Made by a program: the position numbers and the translations under genes
Shown here: in pieces, positions 1 to 8,417 of the stretch
How positions within the stretch are numbered: the first letter of the stretch is position 1
How the letters are laid out: each line of letters starts with the position of its first letter
Assembly (NCBI RefSeq): GCF_900116565.1
Contig: NZ_FPCJ01000001.1
Location: 2,538,540 to 2,602,539 of the forward strand
Length of the DNA: 64,000 nucleotides
Direction of reading: 5' to 3'
Source of the DNA: Thermoflavifilum thermophilum
GTDB lineage: Bacteria > Bacteroidota > Bacteroidia > Chitinophagales > Chitinophagaceae
Notes under the pieces: generated by a model
Database searches by the model: none
What the model saw: only the letters and a program-made list of their open reading frames with translations
What the model was told of the DNA's origin: nothing

Positions 1-222
1 ATCGATGACAGCCACAATCACGGGGTGACTTTTTTTGCCTTTCAGCAATTCCTGATAAGCATTGTTTACGGATGCACCATACACGCTATCCGTAGCAAAA
101 TCCATCAGCTGCCATCCATGTGGCGGATGGTTGGTAAAAGATTGGGCGAAGCTTGCATGAATCGTTCCACCAATTAAAATAAAAGCAGCGGAATAAAGCA
201 AAACGCGCGAAAGAAAATGCAT
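1..222 (-). CDS. S8 (subtilisin-like) serine peptidase, N-terminal fragment
   Basis: The left window edge cuts this minus-strand gene after 74 codons. The translated start has a signal peptide (MHFLSRVLLYSAAFILIGG, then a cleavage-like region ending in SFAQS). Next comes a pro-region with NAYQELLKGKK and finally VIVAVID at the edge. In S8 peptidases the segment (V)AVIDSG holds the catalytic aspartate, so the last visible residue is probably that Asp. The NAYxELLKGKK lead-in is typical of secreted Bacteroidota S8 peptidases as I remember them. The His and Ser of the triad lie outside the window. The start is the ATG whose complement is at 220-222. It is probably an exported protease, but the substrate cannot be judged. 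Confidence 0.72.
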   Translation of the reverse strand, partial: MHFLSRVLLYSAAFILIGGTIHASFAQSFTNHPPHGWQLMDFATDSVYGASVNNAYQELLKGKKSHPVIVAVID

Positions 223-242
223 GGCTAATTTGGAATAAAGGC

Positions 243-250
243 CAAAGATA
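243..250 (-). promoter_or_regulatory. Candidate -7 box (TATCTTTG) for the S8 peptidase gene
   Basis: On the minus strand TATCTTTG matches the Bacteroidota primary-sigma -7 consensus TAnnTTTG exactly and lies 20 nt before the ATG. I do not see a convincing TTTG -33 box at the usual distance. The rest of 223-427 holds no other recognisable element. Confidence 0.35.
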
Positions 251-427
251 AATGATAAAGCAGATTGAGCAGAAAGAAATTTCTTGATGAAAAGCCTAAT
301 ATTCTTGGCTTTACATGCGATTAAAGATGTTGATGTAGTTTTGTCCTATAATTTATATTATGTTAAATAAGAAGTTTTTTAGCCAAATCATCTTGTTGTA
401 AAGCCACTTGTTTGTTGCGAATTGGGT

Positions 428-1246
428 TTATCCCCTGCTGCTGGTAATCTGGCTTAATTCGGGCTGGTGTTTATGCTGCGGAAATGCCATTACGTATTGT
501 CCGGATGCGTCGGTCATGATAACGGGTAATTGATGGGTTTCATTAAAATAGCTATAGGCCTCGCGAAGTGTGGACCATAATTTTTCTGCTTTGGGGTTGA
601 TGCCGGTAAAATGTGAGAGAAATTCCTCGGAAGCCGGGTTGCCAAAACGTATCGGGAAAATGTGCACGGGTATAAAATCTTGTCCGGCACTATGGGCATA
701 CAAAGCCAGCAGATATAATTCCTCGATCTGGCTATCTGTGAGTGGAATACAGCCACGCGACACGCAGCTGCCATGAATATAGATATCTCCTCCCGGATCG
801 CTGGAATGGTCAATAGAAAGCAGATCGGCCGTGTTGGGGTAATTCAGTCCCAGCGACAGATGGTAGCTGCTTTTCGGGTTGAAATGATTGATGTAATAAA
901 ATCCTTCAGGCACCTGATAATCGCCCTGCATGCGTTTGGGGCCCATCGTGCCGGAAAGCGCACAGATCCGATATACTTTGAAGAGCCGGAAAGTATCGTC
1001 GGGATTGGATTTCACCCATACCTCCAGCTGGCTGTCGTATTTAAATGAGCGGATATACAGATACCGGGGCGGCCAGTTCAGCCCTTTGGCTGCAAATTCA
1101 GCTTTGAGCAAAGAGTCTTTGTTGCGGTAAGCCATCTGCACGGTAGCATATTGCAACTGTTGCTGGAGGAAATTCTGTTGTGCCCATACGGGTGCTGCAT
1201 ATCCGATGAAAATAGATACCACCCAGGCTTTCATCCATCGCTTCAT
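428..1246 (-). CDS. Secreted L,D-transpeptidase (YkuD domain, YafK-like)
   Basis: Predicted 272-residue exported enzyme of the YkuD fold. A signal peptide spans about residues 1-22 (ending PVWA). The catalytic motif HGSCVSRGC lies at about 158-166, with H158 and nucleophile C166. L,D-transpeptidases join meso-diaminopimelate residues of peptidoglycan, or attach proteins to it, in the periplasm. The short YafK-like form fits the GxYxVPEGFYYINxFNP region before the motif. The open frame continues upstream to 1441, inside the aldo/keto reductase gene. I chose the ATG at 1246 because it begins the signal peptide and removes the overlap. It lies 41 nt downstream of the aldo/keto reductase gene on the same strand. 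The exact substrate, or whether it acts as an endopeptidase, is open. Confidence 0.85.
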   Translation of the reverse strand: MKRWMKAWVVSIFIGYAAPVWAQQNFLQQQLQYATVQMAYRNKDSLLKAEFAAKGLNWPPRYLYIRSFKYDSQLEVWVKSNPDDTFRLFKVYRICALSGTMGPKRMQGDYQVPEGFYYINHFNPKSSYHLSLGLNYPNTADLLSIDHSSDPGGDIYIHGSCVSRGCIPLTDSQIEELYLLALYAHSAGQDFIPVHIFPIRFGNPASEEFLSHFTGINPKAEKLWSTLREAYSYFNETHQLPVIMTDASGQYVMAFPQHKHQPELSQITSSRG

Positions 1247-1287
1247 GTTCTGAAAATATGATGTTTGCAGGTTATTCAAAACTTCCA

Positions 1288-2280
1288 CTAAGCTAACACA
1301 AGTTGTGCTAATTCCTGATTGATTTTTTGGATTTCTCCTTCTGTAAGTGTAAATGTGCCTGCACGGGCATTTTCTTTGGCCTGTTGGGCATTGCGGGCTC
1401 CTACCAGTGCCACGGTGATGCCGGGTTGCTGTAGGGTCCACCTCACCACCAGTTGTGATAGCGTTATGCCCCTGTCCTGTGCAATGGGTTTGATTCGATC
1501 CAGGAAAGCATTGATCCTGCGGATGTTTTCAGGTTTAAAGTAGGGCGTGTCAGGCCGCGTGTCTCCTTCCCGAAATGCATGATCAGGCTGGTATTTACCG
1601 GTGAGTAAACCGCGTTGTAGCGGGCTGTAGGCAAGGATACCCAGCTGGTGTTCCAGGCAATATGGCACCACATCCCTTTCAATATCGCGGCGCACCATGC
1701 TATAGGGCACCTGATCAGAAGCCAGGTCAATTACTGCATGTGCCCTGCGGAGCAGTTCCACCGAATAATTGCAGACGCCGGCATACCGTACTTTCCCCTG
1801 TTCGATCAGCCGTTGCACGGCTTCCATGGTTTCTTCTACTGGTGTGGTACTGTCGGGCCAGTGGATTTGGTACAGGTCAATATAGTCTGTCTGCAAGCGT
1901 CGCAGGCTATCTTCACATTCCTTGATGACGCTTTCTTTACCTGCATATTTGTAAATTTTAATTTCTTTTCCCGAGTTGTCTTTGCTCAAAAATGCGAATT
2001 CGCCTTTTTCCAGGTCCCAGCGCATGCCATATTTCGTAAGGATTTGTACCTTATCGCGTGGATAGGCTTTCAATGCCCTGCCCACGATTTCTTCACTCAA
2101 TCCCTGTCCGTAAACAGGCGCGGTATCGAAAGAGGTAATACCTTCGTGATAAGCGGCATGAATGGCTTCTTCCGCTTCTTTGATATCGGTTCCACCCCAC
2201 ATCCATCCACCAATAGCCCAGGCACCAAAAGTTACCACGGATAGTTGCATGTTGGTTTTCCCCAAGGTTCTATATTCCAT
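1288..2280 (-). CDS. Aldo/keto reductase
   Basis: A 330-residue NADPH-dependent oxidoreductase of the aldo/keto reductase superfamily (TIM barrel, cytosolic). The catalytic tetrad is visible: D52 and Y57 in FDTAPVYG, K83 in LTKYG and H140 in YQIHWP. The C-terminal ALVGARNAQQAKEN segment is the usual NADP-binding end. Length and the opening MEYRTLGKTNMQLS are standard for the YghZ/Tas-like group. The 63-residue insert-like part at 84-120 (FAFLSKDNSGKEIKIY) is seen in some bacterial members. The substrate cannot be told from sequence; these enzymes reduce aldehydes and ketones and often serve detoxification. ClpS is encoded 21 nt upstream on the same strand and the L,D-transpeptidase downstream. 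Confidence 0.9.
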   Translation of the reverse strand: MEYRTLGKTNMQLSVVTFGAWAIGGWMWGGTDIKEAEEAIHAAYHEGITSFDTAPVYGQGLSEEIVGRALKAYPRDKVQILTKYGMRWDLEKGEFAFLSKDNSGKEIKIYKYAGKESVIKECEDSLRRLQTDYIDLYQIHWPDSTTPVEETMEAVQRLIEQGKVRYAGVCNYSVELLRRAHAVIDLASDQVPYSMVRRDIERDVVPYCLEHQLGILAYSPLQRGLLTGKYQPDHAFREGDTRPDTPYFKPENIRRINAFLDRIKPIAQDRGITLSQLVVRWTLQQPGITVALVGARNAQQAKENARAGTFTLTEGEIQKINQELAQLVLA

Positions 2281-2301
2281 AGTTTGATAGATTTTTATGC
2301 G

Positions 2302-2598
2302 TTAAACTTCTTCTCCACAGGTAGAAAGTGTAGCCTGAATGCCACGATCAATGAGTGCCTCTTTCATGGGATGCAGCAACTCATAGGATCCTTTTCTAAC
2401 GGCATATTTCCCTTTGAAATGGATGATATAGGCACACTGGGTAGCTTGTTCCAGGGTATGATGACAAATTTCCATCAGTGATTCAATCACCCAGTCAAAA
2501 GTATTCACATCGTCATTCCATACGATGAGTTCATACCATGCAGCAAGGATATCCACTGTATCCGGATTCCCTTCAGGGCGTGTGTTTGGCTTTCCCAT
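2302..2598 (-). CDS. clpS: ATP-dependent Clp protease adaptor ClpS
   Basis: About 98 residues. ClpS binds N-degron substrates and delivers them to ClpAP, or ClpCP in this phylum. The core ELIVWNDDVNTFDWVIESL matches the family hallmark VxNDDxxTFxxV, whose Asn and Asp residues bind the free N-terminus of the substrate. The later HFKGKYAVRKGSYELLHPMKEALIDRGI segment is the usual C-terminal half of the fold. The reading frame is open to 2676, but the extra 26 residues do not resemble ClpS. The ATG at 2598 gives the normal length and a basic N-terminal tail, the part that enters the Clp chaperone. It is divergent from the antiporter gene. Confidence 0.9.
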   Translation of the reverse strand: MGKPNTRPEGNPDTVDILAAWYELIVWNDDVNTFDWVIESLMEICHHTLEQATQCAYIIHFKGKYAVRKGSYELLHPMKEALIDRGIQATLSTCGEEV

Positions 2599-2638
2599 TG
2601 GTTGAAAGATGGATGAATAAACATGAAAAGATGTTGTG

Positions 2639-2646
2639 CAAATATA
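2639..2646 (-). promoter_or_regulatory. Candidate -7 box (TATATTTG) for clpS
   Basis: TATATTTG on the minus strand is a perfect TAnnTTTG match, 40 nt upstream of the chosen clpS ATG. This also supports the downstream start, because the longer frame would begin upstream of this box. The -33 element is not obvious. Confidence 0.45.
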
Positions 2647-2690
2647 GGAAACGAAGCGGAAATGCACGGCCAGCAAAGAAAATATGACTA

Positions 2691-2716
2691 TTGGCTGAAA
2701 AGATTTTCCTATTTTG
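2691..2716 (+). promoter_or_regulatory. Candidate promoter of the CPA2 antiporter gene
   Basis: TTGG at 2691 is followed 16 nt later by TATTTTG (2710-2716), one base short of the TAnnTTTG consensus. The position suits a 5' leader of roughly 40 nt before the ATG at 2760. Confidence 0.3.
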
Positions 2717-2759
2717 CAAAAAGCGAAATCAGCATTTTTTTTGGTTAAACCTTTTATGC

Positions 2760-4928
2760 ATGGACTTCCCTTTTTTAGCCATAAGTTTTCATTTGCCCCT
2801 GCAAGATCCGGTTTTGGTATTTTGTATTGTGTTGTTTGTGATTTTGCTGGCGCCGTTGTTGATGAAGAAATTGCGTATACCTGGTATAATTGGTCTGATT
2901 CTGGCTGGTATCATACTCGGGCATCATGGATTCAATATTCTGGAGGGTGATTTATTGCAAAAAGGAAATAGTATCAATCTATTTGGTACGGTTGGATTGT
3001 TGTACATTATGTTTTTAGCAGGGCTGGAATTAAATTTAAATGAGTTTAAAAAAAATCAACATAAAAGTATTTTATTTGGCGTATTCACCTTTGCTTTCCC
3101 TTTTGTTATTGGTTTTTGGGTATGTGAGCGTGTGTTGCATCTGTCGCTGATAAGCTCTATTTTAGTTGCAAGCATGTTTTCTACCCATACCCTGGTAGCC
3201 TATCCGATAGCCAGTCGATTAAGGATTATCAGCAATGAGGCCGTAGCTATAGCTGTGGGTGCCACAATTATCACAGATACGCTGGTTTTGCTGATTCTGG
3301 CTGTCATTACAGGATATGCTGAAGGTAATATCACAGCTTCATTCTGGGTAAAGCTCTGTGCAGCCATTGTGTTGTTTGTAGCCTTGATATTTCTGAGCTT
3401 TCCGGCTATTGGACGTTGGTTCTTCAGGCATGTGTCCGATGATGAAATCTCACATTTCATGTTTGTCCTGGGCATGGTTTTCCTGGCGGGTTTTATGGCT
3501 GAAGTTGCCGGCGTGGAAGCGATTATTGGTGCATTTATGGCTGGCCTGGCTCTGAATCGATTAATACCCCATACATCTCCATTGATGAATCGGTTGGAGT
3601 TTGTGGGCAACGCTTTGTTTATCCCATTCTTTTTGATTGGGGTGGGCATGCTGGTGGATGTGCATATTTTGTTTCAGGGATGGGAATCGTGGCTGGTAGC
3701 TATTACATTGACGGCATCTGCCATTGTTGGGAAATTTCTTGCTGCTTTTCTGGCTCAGAAAATTTTTCATTATGATGCATCTCAGCGGGGTGTGATTTTT
3801 GGGCTTACCAGTGCACATGCCGCTGCTACGCTTGCAGTGATTCTGACGGGTTATAAAGTGGGTTTGGTCGATGAACAAATTCTCAACGGAACTATTGTAT
3901 TGATTTTATTTACTTGTTTAGTGGCTTCTTTTGCAACAGAAACTTCTGGAAAGAAACTGGCCATCAGCGAAGCACAAAAAACACCCGAACGGGAAGAAGA
4001 TCGCGATGTGGTGATGGTAGCTATTTCGAACCCACAAACCATTGAACGGTTGCTTGATTTTGCGCTGATGCTCAAAGCTTCGGAAAGAGAACATCCTGTG
4101 TTTGCCCTTTCCGTAATCAAGGATAATGAAAAGGCAAGTGATGAAGTGCTGATTCGCAATCGCATGCTGGAAGAGGCCGTCAGGCGTGCAGCTGCTACAA
4201 ATCATAAGGTGCAGGTGGTTACAAGGATTGATTTAAATACGGTAAGTGGTATTGCACGTGCCACCAAAGAATTGATGGTCACTGATTTGGTGTTGGGATG
4301 GAGCAGCCGCAAGCGCACGCTGGAGTGGATTTTTGGGAACACGCTGGGGAGCCTTGTGCAGGAAGTATGGCAATCGGTATATGTATGCAATTTCGCGCTT
4401 CCCCTGAATACAGCACGCAAAATTGTAGTGATTGTACCCCGAAATGCAGAATATGAAATCGGCTTTCAGCAATGGGTTATGAAGCTAAAACGCATTAGCT
4501 ATGAAATTGGCGCTAATCCGCTGATTTACTGTGCAGAACCCAGTATTCCGCCTTTGCTCAATTTGCTGGAAAATATCAAACCTGTTGTGAAACCCAGCTT
4601 TGTGTTGTTTGAAGATATGGAAGATTTTCTGATTGCAGCTCGTGATGTGGGGCGCGACGATTGGCTATGGGTGGTCAGTGCAAGAAAAGGTACCCTCTCC
4701 CATCAGCCAGCAATGGATCATCTGGGAGATAAGCTGAACAAGCATTTTACAGAACAGAATTTTCTGTTGTTATATCCGGGGCAGCGGATTTTTGAAGAAC
4801 ACGAACTTGCTATGCGTATGAATGATTTGTATGCTGGAGGCCTTCCCCAGCCCATTGAAAGCCTGGAACGACTCACACGTCGGATGCGCAAACTTATCAA
4901 ACACAAACCAGGCAGTAATCTGAAATAA
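2760..4928 (+). CDS. CPA2-family cation/proton antiporter with C-terminal UspA-like domain
   Basis: A 722-residue inner-membrane protein. Residues about 1-400 form a hydrophobic antiporter core of some 12-13 helices, with KLRIPGIIGLILAGIILG near the start and the conserved FLAGLELN loop, both typical of Kef/NapA-type monovalent cation:proton antiporters. Residues from about 415 onward are soluble and resemble tandem universal-stress-protein folds (DVVMVAISNPQTIERLLDFA and later LVLGWSSRKRTLEWIFGNTLGSLV), a common Bacteroidota arrangement thought to bind nucleotides. The frame opens at 2691, but the preceding 23 residues are unlike the family and the ATG at 2760 starts the first helix properly. 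The transported ion (Na+ or K+) is not decidable here. Confidence 0.88.
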   Translation: MDFPFLAISFHLPLQDPVLVFCIVLFVILLAPLLMKKLRIPGIIGLILAGIILGHHGFNILEGDLLQKGNSINLFGTVGLLYIMFLAGLELNLNEFKKNQHKSILFGVFTFAFPFVIGFWVCERVLHLSLISSILVASMFSTHTLVAYPIASRLRIISNEAVAIAVGATIITDTLVLLILAVITGYAEGNITASFWVKLCAAIVLFVALIFLSFPAIGRWFFRHVSDDEISHFMFVLGMVFLAGFMAEVAGVEAIIGAFMAGLALNRLIPHTSPLMNRLEFVGNALFIPFFLIGVGMLVDVHILFQGWESWLVAITLTASAIVGKFLAAFLAQKIFHYDASQRGVIFGLTSAHAAATLAVILTGYKVGLVDEQILNGTIVLILFTCLVASFATETSGKKLAISEAQKTPEREEDRDVVMVAISNPQTIERLLDFALMLKASEREHPVFALSVIKDNEKASDEVLIRNRMLEEAVRRAAATNHKVQVVTRIDLNTVSGIARATKELMVTDLVLGWSSRKRTLEWIFGNTLGSLVQEVWQSVYVCNFALPLNTARKIVVIVPRNAEYEIGFQQWVMKLKRISYEIGANPLIYCAEPSIPPLLNLLENIKPVVKPSFVLFEDMEDFLIAARDVGRDDWLWVVSARKGTLSHQPAMDHLGDKLNKHFTEQNFLLLYPGQRIFEEHELAMRMNDLYAGGLPQPIESLERLTRRMRKLIKHKPGSNLK

Positions 4929-4940
4929 CAGGTGATTCAA

Positions 4941-5537
4941 TTAGCCGGAGATAAACTTTCCTCCTTTTGCCTGAAATTGCTGCATGCGTTCCTGAAAGTC
5001 TTTTTCATGCAATGGTTGTACAGCCTTGCGGATGATCGTAGCCTTAAAACCTTGTTGAAGGGCATCCATGGCTGTATAAAACACGCAAATATCACCTGCA
5101 AGGCCGGCAATTACCACTTCATCCACACCTTTTTCACGCAAATAACCTGTTAGACCCGTGGATTTGAGATGGCCATTATCGAAAAATCCGCTGTAACTGT
5201 CTATGTCCGGATCAGTTCCTTTTCTGAAAATAGCTTCTACTCTATCGGTTTGCAGCAAGGGTGAAAATTCAGCGCCCGGGCTGTTCTGCACGCAATGAAC
5301 AGGCCAGAGCGTTTGTGGCATCCCTTTCCATTCGATGACATCAAAAGGCTTGTGGCCCGGATGATTTACGGCAAAACTCATGTGATTTACCGGATGCCAG
5401 TCCTGTGTTGCAATCACCAGCGGATAATCAGCCTGCATTTCGTTCACCACAGGAATGATGCGATCACCTTCCGGCACAGCCAGTGCACCACCGGGTAAAA
5501 AATCCTGTTGAATATCTACCAGTATCAATGCCTGCAT
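4941..5537 (-). CDS. pncA: Nicotinamidase
   Basis: A 198-residue isochorismatase-fold hydrolase that deamidates nicotinamide to nicotinate. The catalytic triad is complete: D8 (LVDIQQDF), K106 (FRKGTD) and C151 (AGDICVFYTA). The metal site QDWH (D46, H48) plus H81 (WPVHC) separates PncA from other isochorismatase-like enzymes. The product, nicotinate, is the substrate of PncB, encoded immediately upstream on the same strand (gap 108 nt). The two form the cytosolic Preiss-Handler salvage branch to NAD. The gene converges on the antiporter gene, leaving only 12 nt, with no obvious hairpin terminator between them. Confidence 0.94.
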   Translation of the reverse strand: MQALILVDIQQDFLPGGALAVPEGDRIIPVVNEMQADYPLVIATQDWHPVNHMSFAVNHPGHKPFDVIEWKGMPQTLWPVHCVQNSPGAEFSPLLQTDRVEAIFRKGTDPDIDSYSGFFDNGHLKSTGLTGYLREKGVDEVVIAGLAGDICVFYTAMDALQQGFKATIIRKAVQPLHEKDFQERMQQFQAKGGKFISG

Positions 5538-5645
5538 AGCCTCTAAAATAGCAAATCTTTTGCATTATTTGGTTGAGCTTTCAGATGAAGTATGGTGGGC
5601 AGTTTCAGTATGCCCGGAAGTACAACCATCCTGAAGCATGGCAAT

Positions 5646-7085
5646 TTAGGTATCATGATTCATCCAGGAATGCTGGTATTGGGCCCGCAGCTGATCACGC
5701 AGCTGCAGCAGTTTTTCACTAAGCCCTACCTTGTATACATGCGGGAATTCAAACCGTTTGTATTCTGGTGGCAGCTGTTGCAGGCGTTTCTGAGCATAGG
5801 CTGCAATTTCCTGAAGAGCAGGACGGGGTGAGATACGTTTCCCATTTTTCATCATCGGAAATAATAACGGTTCAAGCGGATATCCTTTGATTTTTTTTGA
5901 TTTGCCAGGTTCAAATGGATGATGCATGATCAGCAGCTCCGCTTCATTTTCGTCTGTAGCGGCAATTACATCGGCACCCAGAAATTGAGCATCAGAGTTG
6001 AACACACGGTAAACCTGTTTTTTCCCGGGCAGATTCATTTTTGTGAGGTTTTCCGATAATTTGATGGTAGGTAAATGATTCACTTCACAAAGCTTGTACA
6101 CTCCGTCGAGCACGGCATCGGGATGGCCGATGGCCAGTTTGGTGCCTACGCCAAAAATATCAATGGGGGCACCTTGTTCATGCAGGCTGCGGATCAGATA
6201 TTCATCCAGTTGATTGGATACGGCGATTTTCATGTACGTCAATCCAGCCTCATCGAGCATGGCACGTGCCTTGCGCGATAAATACGCCAGGTCGCCACTG
6301 TCGAGCCGAATACCCAGTGCACGTTTCCCTTCCTGTTCCATTTCTTTGGCTACCGCAATGGCATTTGGAATGCCACTATGCAATGTGTCGTAGGTGTCGA
6401 CCAGAAAAATACAGCCCTCTGGATGATGCTTCGCAAAAGCCCGAAATGCGGCAAGTTCGCTTTCATAACTTTGGACAAACGAGTGTGCCATGGTGCCCAC
6501 TACCGGAATACCATATCGCTCGCCGGCATATACGTTGCTGGTTGACTGAAAACCTCCAATTACAGCGGCTCTGGCAGCCATAATCCCAGCCAGCCCCTGT
6601 GCGCGCCTGAAACCAAATTCACTTAATACTTTACTCCCGCTTACATACCGGATGCGGGCTGCTTTGGTAGCGATCAGCGACTGAAAGTTCAAAATGTTCA
6701 GTAACAGGGTTTCCAGTAGCTGGGCTTCGAGAATTGAAGCTTCCACCCGTACCACTGGCTCAAAAGGGAATACCACCTCCCCTTCCCTGCAGGCATATAT
6801 GTTGCCATGAAAGCGGAATTCACGCAAATAATCCAGAAAGGCCGGATGCAAGTGCAATGTCTCACGCAGATAATCCATATCCTGTTCGGAAAAAGTCCAT
6901 TCTTCCAGCATATCCAGCAACTCATGCAATCCGGCAAATATCACATACCCACCATCAAAAGGGATTTTGCGAAAAAAATAATCAAATACAGCCGGCGTAT
7001 GATGGCGGTTTTCCAGAAAATAAGCCTGCGCCATTACCATTTCATATAAATCTGTATAGCTGCCGGTAATGGAATATGTATTCAT
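5646..7085 (-). CDS. pncB: Nicotinate phosphoribosyltransferase
   Basis: A 479-residue enzyme joining nicotinate and PRPP to nicotinate mononucleotide, at the cost of ATP, in NAD salvage. The N-terminus SITGSYTDLYEMVMAQAYF is the family signature. GFRRAQG is the phosphoribosyl-pyrophosphate region, GTMAHSFVQSYESELAAFRAF contains the catalytic His and its helix, and GIRLDSGDLAYLSRKAR follows. It starts 11 nt after the HIT-family gene and is followed by pncA, so HIT-pncB-pncA probably form one transcript. The C-terminal extension of about 60 residues (from PRPALQEIAAYAQKRLQQL) is normal for the long bacterial form. Confidence 0.95.
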   Translation of the reverse strand: MNTYSITGSYTDLYEMVMAQAYFLENRHHTPAVFDYFFRKIPFDGGYVIFAGLHELLDMLEEWTFSEQDMDYLRETLHLHPAFLDYLREFRFHGNIYACREGEVVFPFEPVVRVEASILEAQLLETLLLNILNFQSLIATKAARIRYVSGSKVLSEFGFRRAQGLAGIMAARAAVIGGFQSTSNVYAGERYGIPVVGTMAHSFVQSYESELAAFRAFAKHHPEGCIFLVDTYDTLHSGIPNAIAVAKEMEQEGKRALGIRLDSGDLAYLSRKARAMLDEAGLTYMKIAVSNQLDEYLIRSLHEQGAPIDIFGVGTKLAIGHPDAVLDGVYKLCEVNHLPTIKLSENLTKMNLPGKKQVYRVFNSDAQFLGADVIAATDENEAELLIMHHPFEPGKSKKIKGYPLEPLLFPMMKNGKRISPRPALQEIAAYAQKRLQQLPPEYKRFEFPHVYKVGLSEKLLQLRDQLRAQYQHSWMNHDT

Positions 7086-7096
7086 GGCAAATCTTT

Positions 7097-7561
7097 TCAG
7101 TTTGATGTAAAATAAGCTGCAGCAGCTTGTTTTAGCCTTTCAGTCATTTGCTGTAATGCCTCTTCACTCAGCCTTGCACGCATGTGAACATCAATTTGCT
7201 GTTTCTCTGATGCCACCATTTGCACATACCAGTCGCCCGGCAAAGGTAAATCATTCTCGTATCTGGGAATCAGATGCAAGTGGAGATGAGCGACCGATTG
7301 GCCAGCAGGTGGCTTTTCCTGAATAGCCCAATCGAAGGCATTCGTGTGAAAATAATCACAAAGGAATTTCATGATTCGCTTGCTGAATTTCATCATTTCA
7401 ACGAATGCTTCGTCCGGCAAATCAAACAAGCTTTCGACATGTTGCTTGGGAATGACAAGCGAGTGGCCAGGCACAATAGGTGCAAGATTGTAAATAGCTG
7501 CGAAATGCTGACTTTCTGCAAAGTAATCTTCGGGCTTTTTCTTACAAAATGGACACATCAA
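7097..7561 (-). CDS. HIT-family nucleotide hydrolase
   Basis: 154 residues with the histidine-triad motif HLHLHLIPR at 92-100. H94 is the expected nucleophile that forms a nucleotidyl intermediate. An N-terminal C3-P-F-C6 pair may bind zinc with later histidines, as in Ap4A-hydrolase-like HIT proteins. Such enzymes cleave dinucleoside polyphosphates or AMP-linked small molecules in the cytosol. The gene sits at the head of the pncB-pncA run, and a perfect -7 box lies just upstream, so it may be made together with NAD-salvage enzymes. Whether it acts on a nucleotide by-product of that pathway is inference only. The start could be either of the two leading ATG codons. Confidence 0.88.
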   Translation of the reverse strand: MMCPFCKKKPEDYFAESQHFAAIYNLAPIVPGHSLVIPKQHVESLFDLPDEAFVEMMKFSKRIMKFLCDYFHTNAFDWAIQEKPPAGQSVAHLHLHLIPRYENDLPLPGDWYVQMVASEKQQIDVHMRARLSEEALQQMTERLKQAAAAYFTSN

Positions 7562-7571
7562 AATTTTTATT

Positions 7572-7579
7572 CAAAATTA
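7572..7579 (-). promoter_or_regulatory. Candidate -7 box (TAATTTTG) for the HIT-pncB-pncA operon
   Basis: TAATTTTG on the minus strand fits TAnnTTTG perfectly and lies 10 nt before the first ATG of the HIT gene, implying a very short 5' leader. A TTG lies further upstream, but at a spacing of about 26 nt, longer than usual. Confidence 0.4.
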
Positions 7580-7659
7580 TAGGTCAGCATAAATTTTTAA
7601 AAGCACAATATCTATGAAGGCAGGAAAATGTTTGGATGAATATGGCACAGGATTGTGGT

Positions 7660-7667
7660 TAATTTTG
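7660..7667 (+). promoter_or_regulatory. Candidate -7 box abutting the trmN6 start (leaderless arrangement)
   Basis: TAATTTTG, a perfect TAnnTTTG box, ends 4 nt before the trmN6 ATG. Transcription would begin at or next to the start codon. A TTTG at 7631-7634 is 25 nt upstream, too far for a standard -33 box. Confidence 0.4.
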
Positions 7668-7671
7668 CAAT

Positions 7672-8403
7672 ATGTCGCAGTCTTGTTTCCGGTTTAAACA
7701 ATTCACCATTCATCAGCATCGGTGCGGCATGAAAGTAACTACCGATGCCTGTGTATTTGGTGCGTATGTAGCGCATTTCATCCGCACGCATGCCCTGATG
7801 CCTGCCAATATTGTGGATGTAGGCAGCGGTACAGGCCTGCTTTCGCTGATGCTTGCGCAGCAACTGATTCCACCCTATCAGATTACGGCATTGGAAACCG
7901 ATGAAGCTGCCTATGAGCAAGCCAGAGAGAATTTTGCTCTTAGCCCCTGGAGCCATCATCTGCAGGCTGTTCATGCAGATGCACGTTCATGGGTCAGTGC
8001 AAAACCAGTGGATCTTATCATCTGCAATCCCCCTTTTTTTCATCGGCAGCTTTCTTCAGTGAATGAGAAAAGAGCGTTGGCCTTTCATGATCATCAGCTC
8101 AGGCTGGAAGAGCTGTTGTGTTTTGCAGATCAGCATCTTGCCGATACAGGATGGTTTGCCGTGCTGCTTCCTACACAACGTAAGAAAGAATTGTATCATT
8201 TAGCGTTGTTGTATGGATTATATCCGGCTGACGAATGCCAGATGTACGCCCGCGCTGGCATGCAAAATTCACATGTAGTCGCACAGATATATTCCAGGCA
8301 AAAAACACATTTTAATTCAACAGTATTAATTTATCAGGATCATCAGGGTAATTATACTTCGTTGTTCAGACAATGGTTGAGCCCTTATTACTTGTATCTG
8401 TAA
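7672..8403 (+). CDS. trmN6: tRNA1(Val) (adenine(37)-N6)-methyltransferase
   Basis: A 243-residue Rossmann-fold SAM methyltransferase. Motif I VDVGSGTGLLSL lies at about 48-59, the acidic E75 and D77 in ALETDEAAYEQA bind the SAM ribose, and the catalytic NPPFF lies at 119-123, the N6-adenine signature. The opening FRFKQFTIHQHRCGMKVTTDACVFGA is characteristic of TrmN6 (YfiC), which methylates A37 of tRNA1(Val). The length matches the family. The -7 box just before the ATG suggests leaderless translation. If the true start were instead M20, the FKQF lead-in would be lost, so I keep the ATG at 7672. The gene converges on the sprT-like gene. Confidence 0.92.
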   Translation: MSQSCFRFKQFTIHQHRCGMKVTTDACVFGAYVAHFIRTHALMPANIVDVGSGTGLLSLMLAQQLIPPYQITALETDEAAYEQARENFALSPWSHHLQAVHADARSWVSAKPVDLIICNPPFFHRQLSSVNEKRALAFHDHQLRLEELLCFADQHLADTGWFAVLLPTQRKKELYHLALLYGLYPADECQMYARAGMQNSHVVAQIYSRQKTHFNSTVLIYQDHQGNYTSLFRQWLSPYYLYL

Positions 8404-8417
8404 ACATCTGGCAATAA

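Noticed and set aside
1648-2244. 198-codon plus-strand open frame
   Set aside because: Antisense to the aldo/keto reductase, whose catalytic tetrad is intact.
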